Positions 36,628 through 46,324 of a DNA stretch of 64,000 nucleotides are shown piece by piece. The notes beneath the pieces are model-generated. The model did not search any database. It was not told where the DNA came from and worked only from the letters and a program-made list of their open reading frames with translations. Source of the stretch: an uncultured Flavobacteriaceae bacterium (GTDB lineage: Bacteria; Bacteroidota; Bacteroidia; Flavobacteriales; Flavobacteriaceae); the NCBI GenBank assembly GCA_937929935.1, contig CALFUL010000014.1:62001-126000 (forward strand). Reading direction: 5' to 3'. The position numbers and the translations under genes were made by a program. Numbering within the stretch: the first letter of the stretch is position 1; each line of letters begins with the position of its first letter.

Positions 36628-38364
36628 CTATTTATTTAATTTTTTAGCCTGACCTGCCCAATCATCGCGTTGTGCTCTTCCAGGAAAAGCACCCGTTAAT
36701 GAATCTAACAAATCATATTCTTTACCGGTCATTTTACTAACCTGAGCAAATTTAAAAATTCCAATTTCGTTTAAAGTCTGTTCCATTTTCGGACCAATAC
36801 CTTTTACTAATTTTAAATCATCAGCAGTATCTTTTGAACTATCAAAAGTTCCCAATGAACTTAGTAATGCTGAAGCTCCACCATCATCCTTTTTTGGTGC
36901 TGCCTTCTTAGGAGCTACAACTTTTTCAGCTTTAGGAGCTGCAGCAACTTTAGCCTTACCTTTTATATTATATAAGGGTTGACCAGCATCTCTTAGTTTT
37001 TTGTAGCGCTCACCTGATGATTTCAAAATCGATTTTACTTCAGCCTGAGCAATCACTGGGAAAGTTCTTGCATATAATAAAAACAATACAAAGAAGAATC
37101 CGATGGTACCCAAGAATATACCTATATCAACAAAGGTTGGCGAGAACATGGTCCAAGAAGATGGAAGGTAATCTCTGTGTAATGAGGTTACAATAATTAC
37201 AAAACGCTCAAACCACATACCTATGTTTACTACAATTGAAATTGCGAATGAGAACATGATACTAGTTCGTAACTTTTTAAACCACATGAATTGCGGTGAG
37301 AAAACGTTACATGTCATCATTGCCCAATACGCCCACCAATAAGGACCAGTTGCTCTATTTAAGAATGCGTATTGTTCATATTCAACACCAGAGTACCAAG
37401 CCATGAAAAGCTCTGTGATATAAGCACAACCCACTATTGAACCTGTAATCATAATTACAATGTTCATTAATTCAATATGCTGTACGGTTATGTAATCTTC
37501 TAAGTGACATACTTTACGCATGATAATCAATAACGTATTTACCATTGCAAAACCAGAGAATATCGCCCCAGCAACAAAGTATGGAGGGAATATCGTGGTA
37601 TGCCAACCTGGTATTACCGAAGTAGCAAAGTCAAAAGATACAATGGTATGCACTGAAAGTACTAATGGTGTAGCCAAACCTGCCAATACCAATGATACTT
37701 CTTCAAATCGCTGCCAATCTTTTGCACGACCGCTCCAACCAAAACTTAATAAACCATATATCTTCTTCTGGAAAGGAAGCACTGCACGATCACGTAACAT
37801 TGCAAAATCTGGTAATAAACCTGTCCACCAGAATACTAATGAAACTGATAAATAAGTCGATATCGCAAATACATCCCAAAGCAATGGCGAATTAAAGTTT
37901 ACCCAAAGTGAACCAAATTGATTAGGAATTGGTAATACCCAATAGGCCAACCATGGTCGTCCCATGTGAATAATAGGAAACAATCCTGCTTGAATAACCG
38001 AGAAAATGGTCATTGCCTCTGCAGAACGGTTAATTGCCATTCTCCATTTTTGACGAAAAAGTAAAAGTACCGCAGAAATCAGTGTACCTGCGTGACCAAT
38101 ACCTACCCACCAAACAAAGTTGGTAATATCCCAGGCCCAGTTAACGGTTTTATTCAAACCCCAAGTACCAATACCTGTTGATATGGTATAAATAATACAA
38201 CCTATTCCCCAAAGAAATGCAGCAAGAGCGATTGAAAAAACAATCCACCATTGCTTATTAGCCCTGCCTTCAACCGGAGCAGCAATATCCACGGTTACAT
38301 CGTGGTAGCCTTTATCACCAGTTACTAAGGGTTTTCTTATAGGTGCTTCGTAATGCGACGCCAT
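36628..38364 (-). CDS. actC: Alternative complex III subunit ActC (NrfD family) with a C-terminal helix-hairpin-helix domain
   Basis: A 578-residue protein. Residues about 38-460 are the NrfD-type membrane domain with ten helices that binds menaquinol and may conduct protons. After it come an Ala/Lys-rich linker (about 469-514) and a compact domain (about 515-578) with DLKLVKGIGPKMEQTLNE and FPGRAQRDDWAGQAKKL. This tail is like the helix-hairpin-helix extension found at the C-terminus of NuoE in alphaproteobacterial complex I. The tail is not needed for the basic NrfD fold and is an addition of this lineage. The gene is 36 nt after actB and 2 nt before actD. Confidence 0.93.
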   Translation of the reverse strand: MASHYEAPIRKPLVTGDKGYHDVTVDIAAPVEGRANKQWWIVFSIALAAFLWGIGCIIYTISTGIGTWGLNKTVNWAWDITNFVWWVGIGHAGTLISAVLLLFRQKWRMAINRSAEAMTIFSVIQAGLFPIIHMGRPWLAYWVLPIPNQFGSLWVNFNSPLLWDVFAISTYLSVSLVFWWTGLLPDFAMLRDRAVLPFQKKIYGLLSFGWSGRAKDWQRFEEVSLVLAGLATPLVLSVHTIVSFDFATSVIPGWHTTIFPPYFVAGAIFSGFAMVNTLLIIMRKVCHLEDYITVQHIELMNIVIMITGSIVGCAYITELFMAWYSGVEYEQYAFLNRATGPYWWAYWAMMTCNVFSPQFMWFKKLRTSIMFSFAISIVVNIGMWFERFVIIVTSLHRDYLPSSWTMFSPTFVDIGIFLGTIGFFFVLFLLYARTFPVIAQAEVKSILKSSGERYKKLRDAGQPLYNIKGKAKVAAAPKAEKVVAPKKAAPKKDDGGASALLSSLGTFDSSKDTADDLKLVKGIGPKMEQTLNEIGIFKFAQVSKMTGKEYDLLDSLTGAFPGRAQRDDWAGQAKKLNK

Positions 38365-38400
38365 AAATTCTTATTATAGTTACTTTCTTAATTGTATCAG

Positions 38401-41400
38401 TTATGCTTCGTTTGTATTTCTCACTTTTACCTGATAAAATACATTTGGTTTTGTACCTACATGCTCTAATAAATGGTACATTCTGTCATCTTCTTTCAAT
38501 TCAGCAATAGTACTTTCTTTATCATTAATATCACCAAAAACAATAGCACCATTTGAACAAGCTGATGAACAAGCGGTCTGGAATTCACCATCTTTAATCA
38601 ATCGCCCATCACGCTTAGCATCAAGAATTGTTTTCTGTGTTTTTTGAATACACATTGAGCATTTTTCGATAACCCCACGAGAACGAACGTTCACATCAGG
38701 GTTTACAACCATCTTACCCAAATCATTATTCATATGAAAATCAAACTCGTCATTGTTATTGTACAAGAACCAGTTAAAACGACGTACTTTATACGGACAG
38801 TTATTGGCACAATATCTAGTACCTACACAACGGTTATATGCCATTTGGTTTTGTCCTTGACGACCGTGTGATGTTGCCGCAACTGGACAAACTGTTTCAC
38901 ATGGCGCATGGTTACAATGTTGACACATAACAGGCTGAAAAGCTACCTGCGGATTTGCAGATGGATCTTCTAACTCACCAAAACCTCCTAAAGAACCTTT
39001 CTCTCCAGTAAGTCCGTCAAAATCATTTTTCTTTTGGTTATCATCAGCAAAAGATTCTTCTGATGAATAATATCTATCAATACGCAACCAGTGCATATCT
39101 CTTGATTTTCTAACCTCTTCTTTACCTACTACAGGTACGTTGTTTTCTGCATGACATGCTATAACACAAGCACCACAACCCGTACAGGCATTTAAATCAA
39201 TTGACATATTGAAATGATGCCCAATTGAGCGATCAAAACTATCCCATAAATCTACTGAGGTTGCTGGCACTTCTTGATGATCTAAAGACACCACAGGAAC
39301 ATGATTCCATTCAGCATGGTCTTTTGTATTGAAGATCTCTAAGGTAGTTTCCTTAATGATATCTCCTCTACCCATCAATGTTTTGTGTAACTGAATACAT
39401 GCAAATTCATGCATACCAGCTACTTTTTCAATCTTTACAGATTGTATATTATTCATGCCTTGATACAAAGCGTAAGCGTTTACACCCGTTTGCATCTCAG
39501 CTTTCATTCCTACTTTTTTACCATAACCTAATGAAAGTCCAACTGAACCTTTCGCTTGACCTGGCTGAATAATTACCGGCACGTTATCTAGAGAAACTCC
39601 GTTAACCGTAAGTTTCACATAACTACCATCTAAACCACCGTTTGCCACATTCTCATTAACTAGGCCTAATGTCGCAGCATCAGCTTTAGAAACAGTAACA
39701 TAGTTACCCCAAGAAACACGAGTAATTGGATCCGGAAACTCTTGTAACCATGGGTTACTAGCCTGCTGACCGTCTCCCATACCCACTTTAGAGTATAAAA
39801 CCAACTCCATTCCGTCAGCATTTGAATTTGCTAAACTACTTACTGCACTTGCAATTGAGGTTGAAACTGGCGCTTCTTCATTTTCTTTATCATCAGCATT
39901 AGAAACCACATTTACAGGGTCAGCTACACTAGCCGCTGCAGTGAAAACTCCGTCTTGCAAGGCCTGACTCCAACTTGAACCTCCTAAGATTGATGAACTC
40001 CATATTGCTGTGATATAATCATAATAGCTTTTATCACTACCCATCCAATTCAAAAGAGCTCCTTGAAACTGACGTGTATCAAAAAGTTCTGAAATGGTTG
40101 GCTGTATTAAGCTGTAATGTCCTTTTTTAATTTCAACATCACCCCAAGATTCTAAATAATGGTTCGAAGCCGCCGCAAAAGTAGTAGCCTCTGTAGTTGC
40201 GTTTTTGTTGCTTGAAAAAGCAACTGACAAATCAACTTTCTCTAGTCCTGATTTAAATTCAGCGGCATTTGGCAGACTGAACATTGGGTTCACACCATCA
40301 GTAATTAAAAGCCCTACTTTACCAGCATTCATATCGCCTATCAAAGAAGCAACTGCTTTCGCATTTCCTTGTCTAACTAGGCGTGGTTGTGAAGGGTTAA
40401 AAGCTTGACTGCCCAACATCTCATTAATTGCCAAAACTATTGCTTGAACATTAGCATCATCAATACCTGAAACAACAACTGCCTTACTAGGGTTTCTTTT
40501 TATTTGCGCTACAACTGAATCTAAAGCGGTTTGCATATTGCCCAAAAGTTCACCTTTTACAGCACTACCACTTAATTTAGAATACAATTGCCCTAATGCA
40601 ATTTTTTGAAGTGATGGCGTTAAAGCCACACGTTTATCAGCATTTGCACCGGTCAAAGACATATTTGCTTCGAACTGTACATGCCTTGACATTTTACCGT
40701 TCTTAGGCACACGACCTTTTGAATAGCCACTTGAATAGCCGCCACCTTGCCAATCTGACAAGAAATCAGCACCGAAAGAAACAATCAAATCAGCCTTTTC
40801 AAAATCATAATCAGCTAAAGCACGTTGCCCGTATTTTGCTTCAAAAGCATTTAAAGCCTCATCTTCAGCAATAGCATCATAGGTTACATGATTTACATTT
40901 TCATTTGCTGCTTTGAATTCAGCGATTAACCTTGAGGTTGACGGACTCGCATAAGTTTGAGTTAATAAAGCAATTTGCTTGCCTGAACCTTTTAAGGCGT
41001 TTATTTTTGATTTTACAGCTGCATCTAAGTCACTCCACTCAACATTCTCTCCTTTTGAAGTTGGCCCTTGCAAACGTGTACTGTCATATAAAGATAAAAC
41101 TGAAGCTTGAATTCTTGCGTTAGAAGCACCACCTACTTTAGCACGATCGTTATTTTCAATTTTAATAGGACGACCTTCACGTGTTTTTACTAAAATACTT
41201 GCAAAATCGAAACCATTAGCAATGGTAGTCGCATAATAGCTCGCAACACCTGGAACTATATTTTCAGGAGCTATGACATAAGGAATTGATTTTACAACAG
41301 GACCTTCACATGCCGCTAAAGAAGCAGCTGCAGTACTAAAACCTACATACTTAAGAAAATCTCTTCTGTTTGTATTTGACGATTCTAAACTTTCTTTATC

Positions 41401-41520
41401 GCCTAAAAAGTCATCAACCGGAATTTGCTCAACAAATTCATTTTGCCTTAGCCTCTCAACAATGGAATCGTTAGGATTTAACTCCGCTTCGTTTTTCCAA
41501 TATTTTTTATTCGATGCCAT
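38401..41520 (-). CDS. actB: Alternative complex III subunit ActB (molybdopterin-oxidoreductase-like plus Fe-S domains)
   Basis: A 1039-residue fusion. The N-terminus carries a variant Tat signal (RRDFLKYVGF) and a lipobox-like SLAAC, so it may be lipid-anchored outside. The large middle (about 60-740) resembles molybdopterin oxidoreductases but, as known for ActB, has no molybdopterin site. The C-terminal part (about 760-1030) has four cysteine clusters: CTGCGACVIAC, CQHCNHAPCETVC, CVGTRYCANNC and CSMC/ACSSAC, for three 4Fe-4S and one 3Fe-4S centres. It takes electrons from quinol in ActC and passes them to ActA haems. Confidence 0.96.
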   Translation of the reverse strand: MASNKKYWKNEAELNPNDSIVERLRQNEFVEQIPVDDFLGDKESLESSNTNRRDFLKYVGFSTAAASLAACEGPVVKSIPYVIAPENIVPGVASYYATTIANGFDFASILVKTREGRPIKIENNDRAKVGGASNARIQASVLSLYDSTRLQGPTSKGENVEWSDLDAAVKSKINALKGSGKQIALLTQTYASPSTSRLIAEFKAANENVNHVTYDAIAEDEALNAFEAKYGQRALADYDFEKADLIVSFGADFLSDWQGGGYSSGYSKGRVPKNGKMSRHVQFEANMSLTGANADKRVALTPSLQKIALGQLYSKLSGSAVKGELLGNMQTALDSVVAQIKRNPSKAVVVSGIDDANVQAIVLAINEMLGSQAFNPSQPRLVRQGNAKAVASLIGDMNAGKVGLLITDGVNPMFSLPNAAEFKSGLEKVDLSVAFSSNKNATTEATTFAAASNHYLESWGDVEIKKGHYSLIQPTISELFDTRQFQGALLNWMGSDKSYYDYITAIWSSSILGGSSWSQALQDGVFTAAASVADPVNVVSNADDKENEEAPVSTSIASAVSSLANSNADGMELVLYSKVGMGDGQQASNPWLQEFPDPITRVSWGNYVTVSKADAATLGLVNENVANGGLDGSYVKLTVNGVSLDNVPVIIQPGQAKGSVGLSLGYGKKVGMKAEMQTGVNAYALYQGMNNIQSVKIEKVAGMHEFACIQLHKTLMGRGDIIKETTLEIFNTKDHAEWNHVPVVSLDHQEVPATSVDLWDSFDRSIGHHFNMSIDLNACTGCGACVIACHAENNVPVVGKEEVRKSRDMHWLRIDRYYSSEESFADDNQKKNDFDGLTGEKGSLGGFGELEDPSANPQVAFQPVMCQHCNHAPCETVCPVAATSHGRQGQNQMAYNRCVGTRYCANNCPYKVRRFNWFLYNNNDEFDFHMNNDLGKMVVNPDVNVRSRGVIEKCSMCIQKTQKTILDAKRDGRLIKDGEFQTACSSACSNGAIVFGDINDKESTIAELKEDDRMYHLLEHVGTKPNVFYQVKVRNTNEA

Positions 41521-41552
41521 ACGTTATCTCTGTAATTAGCTGCTTTGATATA

Positions 41553-42893
41553 TTAATAGTGACACTTTCCGCATTCTAAACCACCCATTTGGGCCGCCGT
41601 AAGGTTCTCTACACCATATTTCTTTGAAAGTTCTGCGTGTATTTTTTCGTAATACGGATTGTCTTTAACCTGCACATTAGTTTCGCGGTGACAATTGATA
41701 CACCAACCCATGGTTAATGGAGAAAATTGCTCCATAATTTCCATTTCTTCAACAGGACCATGACACGTTTGACATTCAATACCACCAACCTCAACGTGCT
41801 GCGAGTGATTGAAATACACGAAATCAGGAAGATTGTGAATTCTAACCCACTCTACCGGTCTACTTTCGCCTGTATATTTTTGGTTAATCTTATCCCAACC
41901 AACAGCACTGTACAATGAATCAATCTGCGCTGAATAAAACTCATTAGTATAGCCTTTTGCTAAATCTTCTTTTAAAGGTGCTACACCTGGTGTTCCTGAA
42001 TATTCAGCAATTGACTTATGACAATTCATACATACATTCAATGAAGGGATACCTGAATGTTTTGATTTACGTGCTGAAGAATGACAATATTTACATTCTA
42101 TTTTATTATCACCTGCATGAATTTTGTGAGAATAATGTATAGGCTGTATTGGCGCATACCCTTTATTAACATCTACTTGCATCATCCAGCCATAAGCGAA
42201 ATACGCACTTGTCAATAATAAAAAGATAACCGATATGAGAACCAAAAATTGATTTTTCGCAAATGCTTTCCAAATTGGTAATTTTTTACCATCATCTTCA
42301 ACCTCAACGCCATTGACCTTCATTACCTGTTTTAGTGATTTGTTGACAGAAACCAACATAAACACTAAAATGCCAAAAACTAAGGCGAGAGCTCCAAGAA
42401 TCAATTCATTCGAAAAACCTTGTTGCTGTGTTCCGTTAAATTCTGCTTCAGGGCCTGGCGGTGGAGGTGGCGTCGTTGGCTCTGCAGCCGTATATGCTAA
42501 AATATTATTGATATCTTCATTTGACAAGGTAGGAAAAGCGGTCATCGCCGTCTGATTGTACTCCTTGTATATTTTGTTAGCATAAGCATCGCCAGTTTTG
42601 ATCACACCAGCGCTATTCTTAATCCAAGCATAAAGCCATTCACGATCTAAACCTTCATCTTCAGCTAAACGTTCTTCAACCTTATAAAGATTTGGACCCG
42701 TACTTTTTCTCTTTAAATTATGACATGCGGCACAGTTGACATTAAACAATGCTTTTCCTTTTTTAACATCGCCACCTGCTGTATCAGCAGCTGAATCTGC
42801 TTGCGCAAAAACAGATATTGAAAAGAGTAGAAAAACTATGAGACTGATACCTAAAACTTTAGAAACTTGATCGCGGTATGTAACCTTTTTCAT
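41553..42893 (-). CDS. actA: Alternative complex III subunit ActA with six c-type haem motifs
   Basis: A 446-residue protein with a signal peptide or anchor (about 12-31). A first haem domain has CAACH at 54-58, followed by a Pro-rich linker, two membrane helices (about 164-184 and 217-235) and then a pentahaem domain with CKYCH (267-271), CMNCH, CQTCH, CINCH and CGKCH. The pentahaem domain is standard for ActA; the extra N-terminal monohaem domain gives six. With ActE, the complex would hold seven c-haems. It is the first gene of the operon and has a TATTTTTG -7 box 85 nt upstream. Confidence 0.95.
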   Translation of the reverse strand: MKKVTYRDQVSKVLGISLIVFLLFSISVFAQADSAADTAGGDVKKGKALFNVNCAACHNLKRKSTGPNLYKVEERLAEDEGLDREWLYAWIKNSAGVIKTGDAYANKIYKEYNQTAMTAFPTLSNEDINNILAYTAAEPTTPPPPPGPEAEFNGTQQQGFSNELILGALALVFGILVFMLVSVNKSLKQVMKVNGVEVEDDGKKLPIWKAFAKNQFLVLISVIFLLLTSAYFAYGWMMQVDVNKGYAPIQPIHYSHKIHAGDNKIECKYCHSSARKSKHSGIPSLNVCMNCHKSIAEYSGTPGVAPLKEDLAKGYTNEFYSAQIDSLYSAVGWDKINQKYTGESRPVEWVRIHNLPDFVYFNHSQHVEVGGIECQTCHGPVEEMEIMEQFSPLTMGWCINCHRETNVQVKDNPYYEKIHAELSKKYGVENLTAAQMGGLECGKCHY

Positions 42894-42977
42894 AAATAGA
42901 ATATTTCAATCTTGATTTGGCATGGTTATTTCACTAATCAGGTCATTGAACCCAAAAACCAGCACTTAAATCGAGTG

Positions 42978-42985
42978 CAAAAATA
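42978..42985 (-). promoter_or_regulatory. -7 box of the act-cox operon
   Basis: TATTTTTG on the minus strand is a perfect TAnnTTTG box 85 nt before actA. No TTTG -33 box is seen at 19 nt, so an activator may be needed. The rest of 42894-43126 holds the divergent SPOR-gene promoter and nothing else clear. Confidence 0.45.
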
Positions 42986-43084
42986 CGACATCGCCGTTAT
43001 TTTTAAAATCTTAAGGTATTGATAATTTATAATTTATAATAGTTCTAAATAACTTGTGACGTATGTCTTTTATTTTTAATGATT

Positions 43085-43092
43085 TACTTTTG
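43085..43092 (+). promoter_or_regulatory. -7 box of the SPOR-domain gene
   Basis: TACTTTTG fits TAnnTTTG exactly, 34 nt before the start codon; TATG lies 19 nt upstream in place of the -33 TTTG (one mismatch). Confidence 0.5.
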
Positions 43093-43126
43093 TATTGCTT
43101 GGTTTAATTAATAGTTAAAGACACCT

Positions 43127-43498
43127 ATGAAAGCTTTTAAATTTCTCATGATTTTTCTTTTTAGCGCACTTTATATGAATGCTCAAGAAGGAGATATACA
43201 GATAGAACAAGACGAAAAAATTGTTGCCTTATTAGATATCTATAAAGAATACAATAAAAGCAATGAATATTATAGAATACAGGTGGGGTTCGGGTCTCAC
43301 AATCAGGCGATGAAAATTAAATCTGATTTTGAAATTGATTTTCCGAATTTGTATTCTCATGTAGATTTTGATTCACCAACATATAGAGTTCGTGCCGGAA
43401 GATTTAAATCAAAACTCGAGGCTGAACGAAAATTCAAAGAGGTACGCAAAAAGTATCCTGATGCGATATTATTAAAACCAAAAAAATCGACCCGATAG
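43127..43498 (+). CDS. Secreted SPOR domain protein
   Basis: A 123-residue protein with a signal peptide (MKAFKFLMIFLFSALYMNAQ) and a C-terminal SPOR domain (about 45-118: YRIQVGFGSHNQAMK ... YRVRAGRFKSKLEAERKFKE). SPOR domains bind peptidoglycan strands stripped of stem peptides at division sites. Here the protein is almost only the domain, so it may be a periplasmic cell-wall binder. It is a single gene with a promoter and its own terminator. Confidence 0.88.
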   Translation: MKAFKFLMIFLFSALYMNAQEGDIQIEQDEKIVALLDIYKEYNKSNEYYRIQVGFGSHNQAMKIKSDFEIDFPNLYSHVDFDSPTYRVRAGRFKSKLEAERKFKEVRKKYPDAILLKPKKSTR

Positions 43499-43509
43499 GC
43501 CGATTTTTT
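43481..43509. terminator. Bidirectional terminator between the SPOR gene and infB
   Basis: A 9-bp stem (AAAAAATCG / CGATTTTTT) with an 11-nt loop overlaps the SPOR gene's stop codon and is followed by a T-run. It lies 42 nt from the end of infB, which converges on it. Confidence 0.75.
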
Positions 43510-43550
43510 TTTGATACTTATTCTTCCCTTTCATTCGAAAAGGTAATTTT

Positions 43551-46271
43551 CTATTTTAATTTCTTGGCTACTGCAACTTCTTGGAAAGATTCTACAATAT
43601 CGCCAACCTTAATATCATTGTAGTTTTTGACTTGCAATCCACAATCATATCCTTTAGCAACTTCTTTAGCATCATCTTTAAATCGTTTTAAAGAGGTTAA
43701 CTCACCCGTATAGATTACAACACCATCACGAATTAATCGTATGCCCGAGTTTCTATAAATCTTACCAATAGTCACCATACATCCGGCGATAGTACCAATT
43801 TTAGAAATCTTAAATGTTTCTCTAATTTCAGCGGTACCTGTAATCTCTTCTTTGATTTCAGGTGACAACATACCTTCCATTGCATCTTTCAAGTCGTTAA
43901 TCGCATCATAGATGATAGAGTACATTCTGATATCAATTTCTTCTTTATCAGCGATTGACCGCGCATTGCCCATTGGTCTAACATTAAACCCAATAACAAT
44001 GGCATCAGAGGCTGATGCTAACAGCACATCAGATTCTGTTATTGCTCCTACCCCTTTGTGTATTATATTAACTTGAATTTCATCAGTAGATAACTTCTGG
44101 AAAGAATCAGTTAATGCTTCAACTGAACCATCAACATCACCTTTCAAAATAAGATTCAATTCTTTGAAATCACCTAACGCAATACGTCTACCTATTTCAT
44201 CAAGCGTAATATGACGTTGTGTTCTTACTGATTGTTCACGTTGTAATTGAGAACGTTTGGTTGCAATTTGTTTCGCTTCTCTTTCATCAGTCATTACATT
44301 AAAACGATCACCTGCTTGTGGCGCACCATCTAAACCTAATATTGAAATTGGGGTTGCGGGTCCTGACTCATATACTTCATTACCACGCTCATCTTGCATG
44401 GCCTTAATTTTACCACTATTGGTACCTGCCAAAACATAATCACCAATTTTAAGGGTACCGTTTTGAACCAAAATGGTCGAAACATAACCACGCCCTTTAT
44501 CTAAGAAAGCTTCTACAACCGCACCCGATGCTGAACGATCAGGATTAGCTTTTAATTCAAGAAGTTCGGCTTCTAAAAGCACTTTTTCTAATAATTCTTT
44601 AACACCATCACCTGTCTTGGCTGAAATATCATGAGATTGTATTTTACCACCCCAATCTTCGACCATTAGGTTCATTTTTGCTAAACCTTCTTTTATTTTG
44701 TCTGGGTTTGCAGTGGGTCTATCAATTTTGTTAATCGCAAAAACAATAGGTACACCCGCCGCTTGAGCATGACTAATTGCTTCTTTAGTTTGCGGCATTA
44801 TATCGTCATCAGCAGCAATTACAATCACTGCTATATCCGTTACTTGAGCACCCCTAGCACGCATTGCGGTAAAGGCTTCGTGACCTGGTGTATCTAAAAA
44901 CGTGATTCTTTGTCCGCCTTCTAATTGCACCCCATAAGCACCAATGTGTTGGGTTATACCCCCACTTTCACCAGCGATTACATTCGCCTTTCGAACATAA
45001 TCAAGTAAAGAAGTTTTACCATGATCCACATGACCCATTACGGTAACAATAGGAGCACGGGGCTTTAAATCTTCTGGCGCATCAACTACCTCTTCAATAG
45101 CCTCTTCAATTTCAGCAGTTACAAATTCAACATCATAACCAAACTCATCAGCAACTATAGATAGTGTTTCAGCATCTAATCTTTGGTTCATGGTTACCAT
45201 AATACCTAAAGACATACAGGCTGAAATTACCTCAGTTGTGGTAATTTTCATCATGGTAGCCATTTCACTTGCCGTTACAAACTCAGTAACTTTAAGTGTT
45301 TTGCTTTCTATTTCTTGAAGCTCAGCATCTGCTTCAGTTTGCATTCTATGCTGATCTCTTTTATCTCTTCTGTACTTAGCGCCCTTACCTTTCTTTTTCT
45401 TGCCCTGAAGCTTTTCTAAGGTTTCACGCACCTGCTTTTGCACATCCTCTTCTGTTGGCTCAACTTTTGGAGCACCAAATCTTTGTCCGCCTTTACGAGC
45501 AGCTTGTCCGCTTCTAGCAGCACCACCTCTTGCACCGCCGCGATTACCATTGTTATTATTACTAACAATACGTTTTCGCTTTTTCTTGCGGTCATTTGAT
45601 GCGGCAGTTTTAGCTTCTTCCTTCTTTTTCTTGGGCTTCTCGAACTTGGTAAGATCGATTTTATCACCCATTATTTTAGGTCCGGTAAGCTTTTTATATT
45701 GCGTCTCTACCTTTTCTTGCGGAGCAGCTTCCGGCACCTTTTCTTCTTTAGGAGCATCTTTTTTAGCAACAGAAACTTCTTTCTCTACAACTTTAGTTTC
45801 TTCAACTTTTTCTTCAACTTTCGCTTCAACTTTTGTTTCTACAACATCTTTCGAAGCCTCTTTTAGAACTTCTTTTGGAGCTACTGCCTTCTTTTCTTTC
45901 TTCTTTGGGTCTAAATCAATTTTACCCACTGTTTTAGGACCAGGTAATTCTGCCTTAGCTTTTATAACTTCAGTTCTAGCAGCACGTTTTTCACGCGCCA
46001 ATCTCCGCTCTTCTTGTTCTTGTTCAAGTTGAACCCTTATGGCTTCTTTTTCTTTTCGCTTTTCTTCACCAACTTCTTTAGAAGCAACTTTTTTACTTGC
46101 ATCTGTTTGAAATTCATCTAAAAGAACTTGATGAATTTCTTCTGAAATTTTGGTAGTAGGACGCGCCTCAATTTCGTGCCCTTTTGACGAAAGAAAGTCC
46201 ACAGCTCGATCTAAAGAAATATTAAGTTCCCTTAGTACCTTATTAAGCCTGATTTTTGCAATTTCTGCCAT
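43551..46271 (-). CDS. infB: Translation initiation factor IF-2
   Basis: A 906-residue GTPase. The start at 46271 ([17 protein letters not shown]) is chosen over a frame nine codons longer because it is the conserved IF2_N start. The N-terminal part (about 60-330) is long, charged and rich in Lys/Glu with a basic Arg/Gly patch. The GTPase core has GHVDHGKT (G1), DTPGHEAF (G3) and NKID (G4), then the domains that bind fMet-tRNA. It positions initiator tRNA on the 30S subunit. It is the last gene of rimP-nusA-infB, 53 nt after nusA. Confidence 0.97.
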   Translation of the reverse strand: MAEIAKIRLNKVLRELNISLDRAVDFLSSKGHEIEARPTTKISEEIHQVLLDEFQTDASKKVASKEVGEEKRKEKEAIRVQLEQEQEERRLAREKRAARTEVIKAKAELPGPKTVGKIDLDPKKKEKKAVAPKEVLKEASKDVVETKVEAKVEEKVEETKVVEKEVSVAKKDAPKEEKVPEAAPQEKVETQYKKLTGPKIMGDKIDLTKFEKPKKKKEEAKTAASNDRKKKRKRIVSNNNNGNRGGARGGAARSGQAARKGGQRFGAPKVEPTEEDVQKQVRETLEKLQGKKKKGKGAKYRRDKRDQHRMQTEADAELQEIESKTLKVTEFVTASEMATMMKITTTEVISACMSLGIMVTMNQRLDAETLSIVADEFGYDVEFVTAEIEEAIEEVVDAPEDLKPRAPIVTVMGHVDHGKTSLLDYVRKANVIAGESGGITQHIGAYGVQLEGGQRITFLDTPGHEAFTAMRARGAQVTDIAVIVIAADDDIMPQTKEAISHAQAAGVPIVFAINKIDRPTANPDKIKEGLAKMNLMVEDWGGKIQSHDISAKTGDGVKELLEKVLLEAELLELKANPDRSASGAVVEAFLDKGRGYVSTILVQNGTLKIGDYVLAGTNSGKIKAMQDERGNEVYESGPATPISILGLDGAPQAGDRFNVMTDEREAKQIATKRSQLQREQSVRTQRHITLDEIGRRIALGDFKELNLILKGDVDGSVEALTDSFQKLSTDEIQVNIIHKGVGAITESDVLLASASDAIVIGFNVRPMGNARSIADKEEIDIRMYSIIYDAINDLKDAMEGMLSPEIKEEITGTAEIRETFKISKIGTIAGCMVTIGKIYRNSGIRLIRDGVVIYTGELTSLKRFKDDAKEVAKGYDCGLQVKNYNDIKVGDIVESFQEVAVAKKLK

Positions 46272-46324
46272 AAATACTTTTTGCCGTTGTTGACCCAAGG
46301 GTCAAAACTTGTGCTAATATATAG

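Noticed and set aside
45550..46032. 160-codon frame opposite infB
   Set aside because: It is a shadow of the Lys/Glu-rich N-terminal part of IF-2 and has a Ser/Phe-rich, non-protein-like composition.
46272..46298. Longer infB frame starting at 46298
   Set aside because: The conserved IF-2 N-terminus starts at 46271.
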